DNA of 45,779 nt, taken from the NCBI GenBank assembly GCA_944387435.1, contig CALXEW010000014.1:1-45779 (forward strand). The letters are read 5' to 3'. This DNA is from an uncultured Clostridia bacterium. Its GTDB lineage: Bacteria > Bacillota > Clostridia > TANB77 > CAG-508. Shown here piece by piece: positions 23,628 to 32,522 of the stretch (its first letter is position 1; every line of letters starts with the position of its first letter). Made by a program: the position numbers and the translations under genes. A model generated the notes under the pieces. It was given only the letters and a program-made list of their open reading frames with translations, searched no databases and was not told where the DNA came from.

Positions 23628-25127
23628 CTAATTAAGTGGCTTCATTGTTGGGAAAAATAACACATCTCTTATTGATGCTGAATCTGTTAATAACATAATT
23701 AATCTATCTAGTCCGATTCCCATTCCTCCTGTTGGTGGTAATCCTATTTCTAGTGCATTTACAAAATCTTCATCCATTCCACCTGCTTCTTCATCACCTT
23801 TTTCTTTTGCTTCTACTTGTTTTAAAAATCTTTCATATTGGTCAATTGGGTCATTTAATTCGGAATAAGCATTTCCATATTCTCTTCCATCAATAAATAA
23901 TTCAAATCTTTCAACTAATCTTGGATCATCTTTCTTTCTTTTTGTAAGTGGTGATACTTCTACAGGATAATCCATTATAAATGTTGGTTGTATTAATGTT
24001 TCTTCTACAAATGTTTCAAAGAATTCATTTATAATATGCCCTCTTGTATTTTTTATTTCTTCATATTCTACACCTTTTTCTTTAGCTACTTTTTGTGCTT
24101 CCTCATCAGTATTTATTGTATTAAAATCAACACCTGTTCTTTCTTTTATTGCTTCTATCATAGTTATTTTCTTCCAACCTGGAGCCAAATCTATTTCTTG
24201 GCCTTGATATGTTATTTTAGTTGTCCCTAATACATTTTTAGCAACAGTTGAAATTAATTGTTCTGATATATTCATCATATCATTGTAATCTTCATATGCT
24301 GAATAAAATTCCATATTTGTAAATTCTGGATTATGTTTAATATCCATTCCTTCATTTCTAAAGTTTTTGCCTATTTCAAATACTTTATCAAATCCTCCAA
24401 CAATTAATCTTTTTAAGTTTAATTCTGGTGCAATTCTTAAATACATTTGTAAATCTAATGTATTATGATGTGTGATAAATGGTCTTGCAGCATCTCCTGT
24501 TGCTACTGTTGTAAGCATTGGTGTTTCTACTTCCATATATCCGTGTTCATCCATAAATTTTCTAATTTCTTTTAAAATTTTACTTCTTAATATAAATGTT
24601 TCTTTTACTTCTGGATTCATTATTAAATCTACATATCTTTGTCTATATCTTAAGTCTGTATCTTTTAATCCATGGAATTTTTCTGGAAGTGGTCTTAATG
24701 ATTTTGAAAGTAATGTTACACTTTTAGCATGAACAGATATTTCTTCTGTTCTTGTTTTAAATACAAAACCAGTAATTCCAATTATATCTCCTATATCCCA
24801 TGTTTTAAATTCTTTATAACTTTCTTCTCCTAAGTCATTTATACTTACATAACTTTGGATTTTTCCATCACTATCTTGAATAGTGCAAAATGATGCTTTT
24901 CCCATTATTCTTTTTGCAATTATTCTTCCTGCTACTGTTACATCTTTTTGTTCAAATTTTTCATAATTTGCTTTTATTTCTCCTGCTGTATTTGTTCTAT
25001 TAAACTTTGTTATTTCATATGGATTTTTTCCAGCTTCTTGTAATTCTTTTAATTTGTCTCTTCTTATTTGCATTAAATGATTTATGTCTAATTCTTCCAT
25101 TTGATTATTATTATCTTTCTCTGACAT
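23628..25127 (-). CDS. lysS: Lysyl-tRNA synthetase, class II
   Basis: Charges tRNA-Lys. The 499-aa protein has an N-terminal OB-fold anticodon-binding domain ([18 protein letters not shown], about residue 65) and the class II catalytic core: motif 2 [20 protein letters not shown] and motif 3 [12 protein letters not shown]. Length is normal. It has its own promoter (25163-25191) and GGAGAG before the ATG, and probably leads the lysS-M50-tsaD run. Confidence 0.97.
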   Translation of the reverse strand: MSEKDNNNQMEELDINHLMQIRRDKLKELQEAGKNPYEITKFNRTNTAGEIKANYEKFEQKDVTVAGRIIAKRIMGKASFCTIQDSDGKIQSYVSINDLGEESYKEFKTWDIGDIIGITGFVFKTRTEEISVHAKSVTLLSKSLRPLPEKFHGLKDTDLRYRQRYVDLIMNPEVKETFILRSKILKEIRKFMDEHGYMEVETPMLTTVATGDAARPFITHHNTLDLQMYLRIAPELNLKRLIVGGFDKVFEIGKNFRNEGMDIKHNPEFTNMEFYSAYEDYNDMMNISEQLISTVAKNVLGTTKITYQGQEIDLAPGWKKITMIEAIKERTGVDFNTINTDEEAQKVAKEKGVEYEEIKNTRGHIINEFFETFVEETLIQPTFIMDYPVEVSPLTKRKKDDPRLVERFELFIDGREYGNAYSELNDPIDQYERFLKQVEAKEKGDEEAGGMDEDFVNALEIGLPPTGGMGIGLDRLIMLLTDSASIRDVLFFPTMKPLN

Positions 25128-25162
25128 CTATATCTCTCCTAACTCTAATAATTTCCTTGTCT

Positions 25163-25191
25163 ATTATACCTTACTTTTCCATAAAAGTAAA
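25163..25191 (-). promoter_or_regulatory. Sigma-A promoter of lysS
   Basis: TTTACT (25191-25186) and TATAAT (25168-25163), 17-nt spacer, about 30 nt upstream of the lysS ATG. Confidence 0.65.
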
Positions 25192-25240
25192 GAAGAACTA
25201 AGAGTTTTTATTCATTAGTTTAAAAACTTTTAATAAATAA

Positions 25241-25281
25241 AAACTTCAAGTGTAATTATTTTATAATTATACTTGAAGTTT
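25241..25281 (-). terminator. Intrinsic terminator of pilin-like gene 3
   Basis: A 19-bp stem with one mismatch (25241-25259 with 25263-25281) and a 3-nt loop, followed on the minus strand by a U-rich stretch. It separates the pilin-like gene from lysS. Confidence 0.85.
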
Positions 25282-25323
25282 AGTTATTAGATATATTAAA
25301 ATAATTTAAATAAAGATATCACT

Positions 25324-27153
25324 CTACTTTACTGTTAAACATACTCGAAAACTAACATTTACAAATTCATTACCACTACTTCTATCATAGTCAAATATTC
25401 CTGCATCAGAAGCACTCTCACAGTTTCCCCCTCGTGTAAAGAACGGATAGATTAAATCTATAAATCTAGCAAAATCTTGATTCCAAGCACTTGTTTCATA
25501 AGTTGCATCTCCAGATTTGTATTCTGAGCTTTCTTCTGTTCCTACATATGCTGTCACATATTCATTACTTTTTCCTCCTCCGCTTGCAAAAGAAGCTTCA
25601 TAATCTGTTAAATTAGAACTTGTACTTAAATTACAATATGCTATTACATATTCAGATGCTCCTCCCGCTAAATCATATATTCCTGTCACATTTCCTGTAC
25701 TACTTTGCTCAGGATTTGCATTTATTCCTACATCTGCTGTTATATAATCTCTATTATCATTTATTGTTACTTCAGTTCCATTTCTTCCATATTTACTATG
25801 TGTCAAATATGCTACTGCTCCCCATTCACTATTTTTTAACATATGCGAATTTAATTCATTTGAATACTCTTTTGCATATGTGTACATATTACCTATTGTC
25901 GTTTCTCTCCAGCTTGTTACACCTGGTTGAATCTTTATCTTTGTACTAGTTCCTATATTCTCCTTTGTGGTTCCCGCATCACTTCTTGCTGATTCATATT
26001 TTCCTATCCATATTCCTGACAACTCTTCATTCCATCCACCTAACTCAACATTATTTGTAAATACTGGATGGACATAGTAATCGCTTGATGTGTCTTCATT
26101 TCCTGTTGTTGCTCTTTTGGCTGTTTGTAAATTTCCTCCATTATCATAATATTGGTCTGTTGTTCCTATTAAAAATTTTACATCTATTGTTCCACCTTTT
26201 GATTTGTCATTACTATCTTGATATGTTATTTTATACGCAAACCTTGGTATCCATACAAAATAACTATCTATATTATCTATCGTTACTATTGTATTTGCCC
26301 ATTTTTTATTTCCATAGTCATACCACAAATTCTGGTTAAATCCATTCTCTCCTGTTTCTATTGTTTCTCCATTTTCATTAAAACTTATTTTCTTCATTTC
26401 ATTTCCAAACTCTGGTTCGTTTGCTTTTACTGCTTCTATTTGTTTTTCTTCTGATTCTATATCTCCATTTATTATTTTTACCGTATACATTCCTGGCGTA
26501 TCTACAAAAAAGCTCAAATCTTCACTTGTTGTCCAATAATCTTGTCCTTCCAATTTATACTTTACTTCCCATTTATTTATATATCCTTCACTATACTGTA
26601 TATTTGATACTTCTATATTGCTTTTTCCATTTGTCCAGTTATCACATGATAGTTCAAATGTTGGATTTCCTGTATTTCTATTTTCATATTCAACATTATA
26701 CAATCCACTTGGTAATTGTTCAATTGTATAATACATTTCTCCCTCATAATCCAAACCGTCATAACTTATTACACTTCTTTTTTGTATATTTACAAAAAAT
26801 TCCCCATCTACACCATCAATCCCTAAGCTTTGTAATGTGGCTTGGTCATAATATTTATATCCAGTTTTATCTGTTATTCCAGAAGCATCATTTGTAAAAA
26901 CACTATCTGCTTGCTCTTCTACATCTTTTAAATCTTTTCCATAATTTAAAACTTCTGTTTCTCCCCTAGTATTTCTATCATATAATTCATTAACTTCTGT
27001 TTGCATTATTTTCATTTCTGATGTAAATTGACTTAATTTTGCTTGTCTTATTACTTCAATTCCACTATATGTTCCAATAGATGCTAATATTATTAATACT
27101 GCTATTGTTATTACTAAAGTAATCAAAGTAATTCCTTCATTTCCTCTTTTCAT
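25324..27153 (-). CDS. Large pilin-like protein with C-terminal FGE/C-type-lectin-like domain (candidate DGR target)
   Basis: A 609-aa protein starting MKRGNEGITLITLVITIAVL, a prepilin-type signal with Gly before the hydrophobic helix. A middle part (about residues 100-250) has a beta-rich, fibronectin-like look (WEVKYKLEGQDYWTT, VDTPGMYTVKIINGD). The C-terminal 330 residues are homologous to the gene at 15438: YFVWIPRFAYKITY, IWIGKYESARS, NSHMLKNSEWGAVAYL, GIYDLAGGASEYV, FFTRGG, FRVCLTVK. AGGAGG lies before the ATG. A tRNA-Gln lies directly upstream and a strong terminator downstream. It probably displays the head domain on a pilus or pseudopilus; assembly genes are elsewhere. Confidence 0.85.
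   Translation of the reverse strand: MKRGNEGITLITLVITIAVLIILASIGTYSGIEVIRQAKLSQFTSEMKIMQTEVNELYDRNTRGETEVLNYGKDLKDVEEQADSVFTNDASGITDKTGYKYYDQATLQSLGIDGVDGEFFVNIQKRSVISYDGLDYEGEMYYTIEQLPSGLYNVEYENRNTGNPTFELSCDNWTNGKSNIEVSNIQYSEGYINKWEVKYKLEGQDYWTTSEDLSFFVDTPGMYTVKIINGDIESEEKQIEAVKANEPEFGNEMKKISFNENGETIETGENGFNQNLWYDYGNKKWANTIVTIDNIDSYFVWIPRFAYKITYQDSNDKSKGGTIDVKFLIGTTDQYYDNGGNLQTAKRATTGNEDTSSDYYVHPVFTNNVELGGWNEELSGIWIGKYESARSDAGTTKENIGTSTKIKIQPGVTSWRETTIGNMYTYAKEYSNELNSHMLKNSEWGAVAYLTHSKYGRNGTEVTINDNRDYITADVGINANPEQSSTGNVTGIYDLAGGASEYVIAYCNLSTSSNLTDYEASFASGGGKSNEYVTAYVGTEESSEYKSGDATYETSAWNQDFARFIDLIYPFFTRGGNCESASDAGIFDYDRSSGNEFVNVSFRVCLTVK
25327..25491 (-). other. Candidate variable region of pilin-like gene 3
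   Basis: The last 55 codons align with 15441-15605 of the paralogue except for two single-codon indels, with the same scaffold residues. G+C bias is weaker than in the paralogue. A similar sequence around and after the stop codon (GTAAAGT, then GTGATATCT) is shared by both genes. Confidence 0.45.
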
Positions 27154-27209
27154 TAGTTCCTCCTATAAATAAACTAGCTTATTATTATGTAATTGCTAGC
27201 AAAATATTT

Positions 27210-27284
27210 TGGCTGGGGTACTGTGATTCGAACACAGGAATGTCGGAACCAGAATCCGATGCCTTACCACTTGGCGATACCCCA
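27210..27284 (-). tRNA. tRNA-Gln (anticodon CTG)
   Basis: Acceptor stem TGGGGTA / TACCCCA, D arm, anticodon stem TCGGA / TCCGA around TTCTGGT (anticodon CTG), TPsiC arm with TGTTCGAATCACA, and encoded CCA. It lies about 55 nt upstream of pilin-like gene 3. Confidence 0.97.
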
Positions 27285-27417
27285 ATATACTCTCATATTA
27301 TAACAGATAAATTAAAAATTATAAATACTTTTTTATAAATTCTTTAATATAGTTATCAATTTTTAAATTAAACATAAATATAAAAAGAACTAGGTTCTCT
27401 AGTTCTAATCTATTTAA

Positions 27418-27942
27418 CTAAACTAATTCTTTTAATATTTCCTCAAACTTTTCATAATTAGGTTCGTATTTTGAAATCAATTTATAAAAGCCTTTAGCAT
27501 GTGTTTTAAATTTTAAATGGCAATATTGATGTAAAACAACATAATCTATCATTTTTCTTCCATATTTTACTATCTCTGGATTTATTATTATTTTATTATC
27601 TTCACATTTTCCTAATGTTGGAATTTTTTTTACCTCATATTCTTCTGGAGCAAATCCTAGCATAATTCTTGTTTTTTCCATTGCTCTTTCAATTTCTACA
27701 TTTGCAATTTGTTCGTACATTTTTTCAATTGCTAAATCTAAAATTGCTGCATTTGACATTTTTTTATACTTGTTAGGTAGTGATATTTTTATAGTTTTTC
27801 CTTCTACATCTAACTCAGTAATTTTAATATTTTTATATATAATTTTAACTCTATAATCTATTCCAAGCACTGGCACTGGATGTCTTTCTATACTACTATT
27901 TACAGTTGATTTAACATTTATTCTTCTTTTTACTATATTCAT
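27418..27942 (-). CDS. YgjP/M48-like (DUF45) metallopeptidase-fold protein with HQxxH in place of HExxH
   Basis: A 174-aa protein. The C-terminal VVLHQYCHLKFKTHAKGFYKLI matches the WLM/YgjP zinc-protease motif (HExxH, then a third His before F-W/Y), but the catalytic Glu is Gln (codon CAA), so it may be a non-catalytic relative. The N-terminus (KSTVNSSIERHPVPVLGIDYRVKI) resembles the beta-sheet part of DUF45 proteins. It has its own promoter (28002-28030). A short hairpin, GCGAATTGCTGTTCGC, lies in the leader at 27973-27988. Confidence 0.75.
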   Translation of the reverse strand: MNIVKRRINVKSTVNSSIERHPVPVLGIDYRVKIIYKNIKITELDVEGKTIKISLPNKYKKMSNAAILDLAIEKMYEQIANVEIERAMEKTRIMLGFAPEEYEVKKIPTLGKCEDNKIIINPEIVKYGRKMIDYVVLHQYCHLKFKTHAKGFYKLISKYEPNYEKFEEILKELV

Positions 27943-28001
27943 TCATATCACTCCTTATCAAAATCTTGTTCTGCGAATTGCTGTTCGCTTTTGTTGTTCT
28001 T

Positions 28002-28030
28002 ATTTTATATTCTATTTTATATTTTGTCAA
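28002..28030 (-). promoter_or_regulatory. Sigma-A promoter of the YgjP-like gene
   Basis: TTGACA (28030-28025) and TAAAAT (28007-28002), 17-nt spacer. The leader contains GCGAACAGCAATTCGC (minus strand), which matches a GAAC-N4-GTTC-type LexA box at 7 of 8 positions; regulation is speculative. Confidence 0.6.
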
Positions 28031-28116
28031 TAGTTTTTTATAAAAAAATTAAAATATTTGTTCGGTATTTTTTATAAGTTTTATATATCAATATTTTGAC
28101 AAGAAAAAATTTTTTT

Positions 28117-28201
28117 GAGACAAAATAGGGACGGGGAATTTTTGTCTCACTCTGGAAATAAATGTAAAACGAGACAAATAAGGTCCGTCCCTATTTGTCT
28201 C
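28117..28201. repeat. REPIN-like inverted pair of GAGACAA/TTGTCTC palindromes
   Basis: The outer arms, GAGACAAAATAGGGACGG and CCGTCCCTATTTGTCTC, are inverted repeats. Each half also folds on itself (GAGACAAA...TTTTTGTCTC and GAGACAAATA...TATTTGTCTC). The pair starts 4 nt after the rplS stop and may end its transcription. The same unit occurs singly at 9757-9785. Such short palindromes are commonly moved by IS200-like TnpA_REP (RAYT) transposases; none intact is seen here. Confidence 0.75.
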
Positions 28202-28209
28202 ATCTATTA

Positions 28210-28758
28210 TTATTCAGCTTTTTCTTCTTTTACAGGCTCTTCTTTAACTGTTTCAACTGGTTCTTCTTTTACAGTATCTACAGTTTCTTGTACAGTTGGT
28301 TCTGCAGTTTCAACTGCAGGTGCTTCTTCTGGAGCGCTTTCTACAGGAGCTTCTTCAACAGCTGGTTCTTCTACTAAATCTTCTTTAATAGTAATTTCTC
28401 TGTTTTCAATTCTTGCTCCAACTTGCTCTTTAGTCTTAGCAGCTTTACCTAATCTATCTCTTAAGTAGAATAATCTAGCTCTTCTTGCTTTACCTACTCT
28501 TACTAATTCTACTTTTTCTACTAATGGTGAATGTACTAAGAATGTTTTTTCAACACCTACACCGTAAGAGATTTTTCTTACTGTAAATGATTGATTAACT
28601 CCTCCACCTTGTACTTTAATTATGATTCCTTCAAAAACTTGGATTCTTTCTTTGTTTCCTTCTTTAATTCTTACGTGTACTCTAACTGTATTACCAACTT
28701 TTAATTCTGGTATTTTATTTTTCAATTGTTCATGTTCAATTGATTTAATAATATCCAT
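28210..28758 (-). CDS. rplS: Ribosomal protein L19 with long acidic C-terminal tail
   Basis: The 50S protein at the 30S interface. Residues 1-115 are a standard L19 ([20 protein letters not shown], then [56 protein letters not shown]). A further ~65 residues rich in Glu, Val, Pro and Ala follow ([18 protein letters not shown] and similar repeats), predicted disordered. L19 is usually about 115 aa, so this extension is unusual. It is last in the ylxM-ffh-rpsP-khpA-rimM-trmD-rplS cluster, and a REPIN-like element follows the stop. Confidence 0.96.
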   Translation of the reverse strand: MDIIKSIEHEQLKNKIPELKVGNTVRVHVRIKEGNKERIQVFEGIIIKVQGGGVNQSFTVRKISYGVGVEKTFLVHSPLVEKVELVRVGKARRARLFYLRDRLGKAAKTKEQVGARIENREITIKEDLVEEPAVEEAPVESAPEEAPAVETAEPTVQETVDTVKEEPVETVKEEPVKEEKAE

Positions 28759-28868
28759 TTTAGAATATCCTCCTTTTCTTCCTAATTTTATTTTTTAGAG
28801 CGGTGCACTTGGGATTTTGCACTTCTTTTCTTTTTCTATCTTCTTTATTTTTTACTTTTTGCTTACTA

Positions 28869-29537
28869 TTATTTATTTAATAATAAGTCAGGTCTTTTTT
28901 TCTTTGTTAATTCCAAAGATTGTTCTTTTCTCCATTCATCTACTCTTTGGTGGTTTCCTGAAAGTAAAATTTCTGGAACTTTCATTCCTTCAAAAACCTC
29001 TGGCCTTGTATATTGTGGATATTCAAGTAATCCATTTGAAAAGCTTTCTTCTTTAATAGAATCTTTGCTTAGGACTCCTTCTACATATCTGCTTACACTA
29101 TCGATTAGTATCATTGCTGGAAGTTCTCCACCTGTTAGTACATAATCTCCAATAGATATTTCTTCATCCACTATCTTATCAAGAACTCTTTGGTCTATAC
29201 CTTCATAATGTCCACAAAGAATTATTAAATGTTCTTCTTTAGATAACTCTACAACCTTTTTTTGATCTAATGTTTTCCCCTGTGGAGACATATATATTAC
29301 TTTTGCATCTTTATTATTTAAAGACTGATATGCTCTATATACTACATCTGGCATAATTACCATACCAGCTCCACCACCATATGGAGTATCATCTACTTTA
29401 TTATGTTTATTCTCTGAAAAATCCCTAATATTAACCAAATTAATATTAATCTGTTTGTTTTTCTTAGCTCTTCCTATTATGCTTTCATTCAAACTAGAAA
29501 ACATTTCAGGGAAAAGTGTTAAAACATCAAATTGCAT
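28869..29537 (-). CDS. trmD: tRNA (guanine-N1)-methyltransferase TrmD
   Basis: Methylates G37 of tRNAs with a G36, protecting the reading frame; a SPOUT-fold enzyme that acts as a dimer. The start MQFDVLTLFPEMF is canonical. The knot region shows GGGAGMVI, ILCGHYEGIDQRV and SIGDYVLTGGELPAM. The C-terminal helices carry YPQYTRP and LLSGNHQRVDEWR. The ATG at 29537 has GGAGGAG just upstream; an ATG 12 nt earlier is less suitable. It overlaps or abuts rimM, as usual. Confidence 0.96.
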   Translation of the reverse strand: MQFDVLTLFPEMFSSLNESIIGRAKKNKQININLVNIRDFSENKHNKVDDTPYGGGAGMVIMPDVVYRAYQSLNNKDAKVIYMSPQGKTLDQKKVVELSKEEHLIILCGHYEGIDQRVLDKIVDEEISIGDYVLTGGELPAMILIDSVSRYVEGVLSKDSIKEESFSNGLLEYPQYTRPEVFEGMKVPEILLSGNHQRVDEWRKEQSLELTKKKRPDLLLNK

Positions 29538-29550
29538 TTTCTCCTCCATA

Positions 29551-30060
29551 TTACATTAGTCCCGGAATTAGGTGTACTATCATTTTTCTTTGTTCCATAT
29601 CAATATTTTTAATTACATCTTCTATTGCAGGTAAAAGAATTTGTTTTCCTAATTCATTTTTCACAACATATATATCCGAACTTCCAGAATTGAATACATC
29701 ATCTAGAATTCCTAATTTTTCACCCTCATCGGTATATACTTCTAGTCCTATCATATCTACAATATAATAAGTTCCTTCCTCTAGAGGTTCTTCTTCATCA
29801 CGGTCTACTACTAAATAGCAATTACGTAATAAATTCGCATCCTCTGGATTTTCTATACCTTTGAATTTTATTAATACCATTTCTTTATGATATTTGACTT
29901 CTTCTATTTCATATTCTTTTCTAGTATTTTTATTTTGGATATATACTTTTTTCAAATTATCAAATCTTTTTTCAGTATCATCTGTAAATGGCTTTACTTT
30001 AACCATTCCTTTGATACCAAAAGTATTTACAATTTGACCTATTTCAAGATATTTTGTCAT
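29551..30060 (-). CDS. rimM: 16S rRNA processing protein RimM
   Basis: Assists maturation of the 30S head through ribosomal protein S19. The start MTKYLEIGQIVNTFGIKGMV is canonical, with the PRC-barrel domain at the C-terminus (GTYYIVDMIGLEVYT, LGILDDVFNSGSSDIYVV, LLPAIEDVIKNID). The ATG at 30060 follows TTGGAG by 9 nt; the TTG at 30075 belongs to the ribosome binding site. It lies between khpA and trmD. Confidence 0.95.
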   Translation of the reverse strand: MTKYLEIGQIVNTFGIKGMVKVKPFTDDTEKRFDNLKKVYIQNKNTRKEYEIEEVKYHKEMVLIKFKGIENPEDANLLRNCYLVVDRDEEEPLEEGTYYIVDMIGLEVYTDEGEKLGILDDVFNSGSSDIYVVKNELGKQILLPAIEDVIKNIDMEQRKMIVHLIPGLM

Positions 30061-30075
30061 ATTTAAATACTCCAA

Positions 30076-30306
30076 TTATCCAATAAACTCTACTAACACT
30101 TTTTTGTGTTCTTTTGAAGCTACTGATTTCATGACTGTACGTATAGATTTAGCAAGTCTACCTTGTTTGCCTATAACTTTACCCATGTCCTCTTTTGCTA
30201 CTTTTACTTCAAAAGTAGTAGTCTTTTCATTTTCTTTTTTAGTTATTTCTACTGCATCTTTATTATCTACTAAATTTGAAATAATTATTTTTAATGTTTC
30301 TTCCAT
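30076..30306 (-). CDS. khpA: KH-domain RNA-binding protein KhpA (YlqC)
   Basis: A small single-KH protein (76 aa) that binds RNA, often with KhpB, and affects cell division and envelope in Firmicutes. It begins MEETLKIIISNLVDNKDAVE, with the KH loop GKVIGKQGRLAKSIRT. The start is the ATG at 30306, 5 nt after GGAGG. It sits in its conserved place between rpsP and rimM. Confidence 0.93.
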   Translation of the reverse strand: MEETLKIIISNLVDNKDAVEITKKENEKTTTFEVKVAKEDMGKVIGKQGRLAKSIRTVMKSVASKEHKKVLVEFIG

Positions 30307-30359
30307 GTTTACCTCCATTTAATCCAAAACTGGACTTTAAAAGGATTTTTTAAGTTAAA

Positions 30360-30593
30360 TTATTTAACTTTTTCCATTAAGTCTTTTACTGTTGGTGTTG
30401 GCTTTGCACCATTTTTAATCCATTGTGCCAATTTTTCTTTATCTACAACTATTGTAGATGGTTCTGTCATTGGATCATATGTTCCAATTTGCTCGATTAT
30501 TTTACCATCTCTTGGGCTTCTTGAATCTGCTACAACAATATGATAAAATGGAGCTTTTTTCTTTCCTTGTCTTTGTAATCTGATTTTTACCAT
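30360..30593 (-). CDS. rpsP: Ribosomal protein S16
   Basis: A 30S assembly protein, 77 aa, beginning [20 protein letters not shown] and including [21 protein letters not shown]. The ATG at 30593 is preceded by GGAGGTG; an in-frame GTG at 30602 is part of that ribosome binding site and is rejected. It lies downstream of ffh and upstream of khpA, as in other Firmicutes. Confidence 0.97.
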   Translation of the reverse strand: MVKIRLQRQGKKKAPFYHIVVADSRSPRDGKIIEQIGTYDPMTEPSTIVVDKEKLAQWIKNGAKPTPTVKDLMEKVK

Positions 30594-30662
30594 TTCTTTC
30601 ACCTCCGAATTTAGAATAATTTATATAAAATTTAAAAATTAAATAACAAAAATAACAATTAA

Positions 30663-32015
30663 CTAAAATTTAAAATTCTTTAAAGTATTTTCATCTATAC
30701 CATTCATCATTTTCTTAAGACCGCCTTTATTGCTTTTCATTTTCTTCATCATTTTTTGTGTCATTTCAAATGATTTTATAAATTTATTTATTTCTTGTAC
30801 TGATGTTCCACTTCCTTTTGCTATACGTTGTCTACGACTAGCGTTAAGAAGTCTTACATCTCTTTTTTCTTCTTTTGTCATTGAGCATATGATTGCTTCT
30901 ATTCTTACAAATTCTTTATCATCTATCTTAACATCCTTTAATTGATTCATCCCTGGTATTAATTTAAGTAAAGATGAAAATGAACCCATTTTCTTTATCT
31001 GTCTTATTTGTGTTAAATAATCATCTAGGTCAAATTCTCTTTTTCTTAATTGTTTTTCTAATTTTTCTGCTTGTTCTTGGTCAAAAGCTTCTTCTGCTTT
31101 TTCTATTACAGATAAGATATCTCCCATTCCCAAGATTCTACTTGCCATTCTTTCTGGATGGAATACTTCGATATCACTTAGTTTTTCACCTGTTGCCGCA
31201 AATTTTATTGGTTTTCCTGTTACTTTCTTTACTGACAGTGCGCTACCTCCACGAGTATCGCCATCTAATTTTGTAAGTACAACTCCATCTATTCCAACAG
31301 TAGTATTGAATTTTTCTGCAACATTTACTGCATCTTGACCTGTCATACTATCTACTACAAGTAATATTTCATGTGGTTTTATATTAGTTTTTAATCTTTT
31401 TAATTCATCCATTAACTCTTCATCAATATGAAGACGTCCTGCTGTATCTAATATTACAACATCATTTAATTTTGACATTGCAACTGATATTGCTTGTCTT
31501 GCAATATGAACTACATCTTTTGATGTTTCATTTGCATATACTGGTATATTTAACTGTTTACCAACTACTTGTAATTGCTTTATAGCTGCTGGTCTATATA
31601 CATCACATGCAACAAGAAGTGGCTTTTTTCCTTGCTTTCTAAATAAATTAGCAAGCTTACCTGCTGTTGTTGTTTTACCAGAACCTTGAAGACCAACTAG
31701 CATAATTATTGTTGGTGGGTTTGGAGTAAAGTTTACTTTACTTTCTGTTCCTCCTAATAATTCTACTAATTCATCTTTTACTATTTTCACTACTTGTTGA
31801 CCAGGTGTCAATGATTTCAATACATCTTGACCAAGTGCCTTTTCTCTAATTGACTCTATAAATTCTTTAACAATCTTATAGTTGACATCAGCTTCCAAAA
31901 GCGCAAGTTTTACTTCTCTTAGCATTTCTTTTAAATCACTTTCGGTTATTCTTGCTTTTCCTCTGATTTTCCTTGTTATTTCTTGTAATCTAGAAGATAA
32001 TCCTTCAAAAGCCAT
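30663..32015 (-). CDS. ffh: Signal recognition particle protein Ffh
   Basis: The GTPase of SRP; binds signal sequences and 4.5S RNA, and delivers ribosomes to FtsY. The N domain starts MAFEGLSSRLQEITRKIRGK; the G domain shows GLQGSGKTTTAGKLA, DTAGR and TKLDGDTRGG; the M domain is Met-rich with MMKKMKSNKGGLKKMM near the end. 450 aa, normal. The ATG at 32015 has GGGAG about 8 nt upstream; a start 15 nt earlier would not. It follows ylxM. Confidence 0.97.
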   Translation of the reverse strand: MAFEGLSSRLQEITRKIRGKARITESDLKEMLREVKLALLEADVNYKIVKEFIESIREKALGQDVLKSLTPGQQVVKIVKDELVELLGGTESKVNFTPNPPTIIMLVGLQGSGKTTTAGKLANLFRKQGKKPLLVACDVYRPAAIKQLQVVGKQLNIPVYANETSKDVVHIARQAISVAMSKLNDVVILDTAGRLHIDEELMDELKRLKTNIKPHEILLVVDSMTGQDAVNVAEKFNTTVGIDGVVLTKLDGDTRGGSALSVKKVTGKPIKFAATGEKLSDIEVFHPERMASRILGMGDILSVIEKAEEAFDQEQAEKLEKQLRKREFDLDDYLTQIRQIKKMGSFSSLLKLIPGMNQLKDVKIDDKEFVRIEAIICSMTKEEKRDVRLLNASRRQRIAKGSGTSVQEINKFIKSFEMTQKMMKKMKSNKGGLKKMMNGIDENTLKNFKF

Positions 32016-32052
32016 ATTTTCAACTCCCATCTTAATTTATTTTTCTGTAGTT

Positions 32053-32400
32053 TTATACTAAATAGCTTAATTCTTTTTTTACATTTTCTAATACATTTGC
32101 TATTTCTTTATCTGAATAATCTTTTTGTATTTTTGTTAATTCTAATAAAACTTTTTCAATTTTCTTTTCTTGATTTAACATCCTTTTCATAAATAATAGC
32201 TTTTCTTCGTATTCGAAAAGTTTTTTCTCCCCTTTCTTTATAATGTCTCTTACAGCTTGCCTTGTAATAGCATTATTTTCTGCAATCTCTGATAATGACA
32301 AGTCATTATTATAGTAGTCATCTATGAATTCATATTGTTTTTCAGTTAATAGCTTACCATATAATTGGCATAGAATACTAATTTTAACATTTTTTTCCAT
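32053..32400 (-). CDS. ylxM: SRP-associated helix-turn-helix protein YlxM
   Basis: A 115-aa protein that in streptococci stimulates SRP function. It has a sigma-70 region 4-like HTH (LCQLYGKLLTEKQYEFIDDY, then YNNDLSLSEIAENNAITRQAVRDIIKKGEKKL). It lies 37 nt before ffh and is first in the cluster, behind a strong promoter (TTGACA-17-TAAAGT). Confidence 0.93.
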   Translation of the reverse strand: MEKNVKISILCQLYGKLLTEKQYEFIDDYYNNDLSLSEIAENNAITRQAVRDIIKKGEKKLFEYEEKLLFMKRMLNQEKKIEKVLLELTKIQKDYSDKEIANVLENVKKELSYLV

Positions 32401-32433
32401 AGTTTTCCTCTTTTCATTCTGTAATGCTAATAT

Positions 32434-32462
32434 ACTTTACACCATTTTTCCTTATTTGTCAA
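32434..32462 (-). promoter_or_regulatory. Sigma-A promoter of the ylxM-ffh-rpsP-trmD-rplS cluster
   Basis: TTGACA (32462-32457) and TAAAGT (32439-32434), 17-nt spacer, on the minus strand, with AGAGGA before the ylxM ATG. Confidence 0.7.
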
Positions 32463-32479
32463 TACTTTTCCCAAAAAAA

Positions 32480-32516
32480 GATAGGAAAAACATTGAAAAT
32501 CAACATTTTTCCTATC
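32480..32516 (-). terminator. Intrinsic terminator of the NUDIX gene at 32523
   Basis: A 16-bp stem with two mismatches (GATAGGAAAAA... / ...TTTTTCCTATC), followed on the minus strand by a run of U. It separates the NUDIX gene from the ylxM promoter. Confidence 0.75.
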
Positions 32517-32522
32517 TACCCT

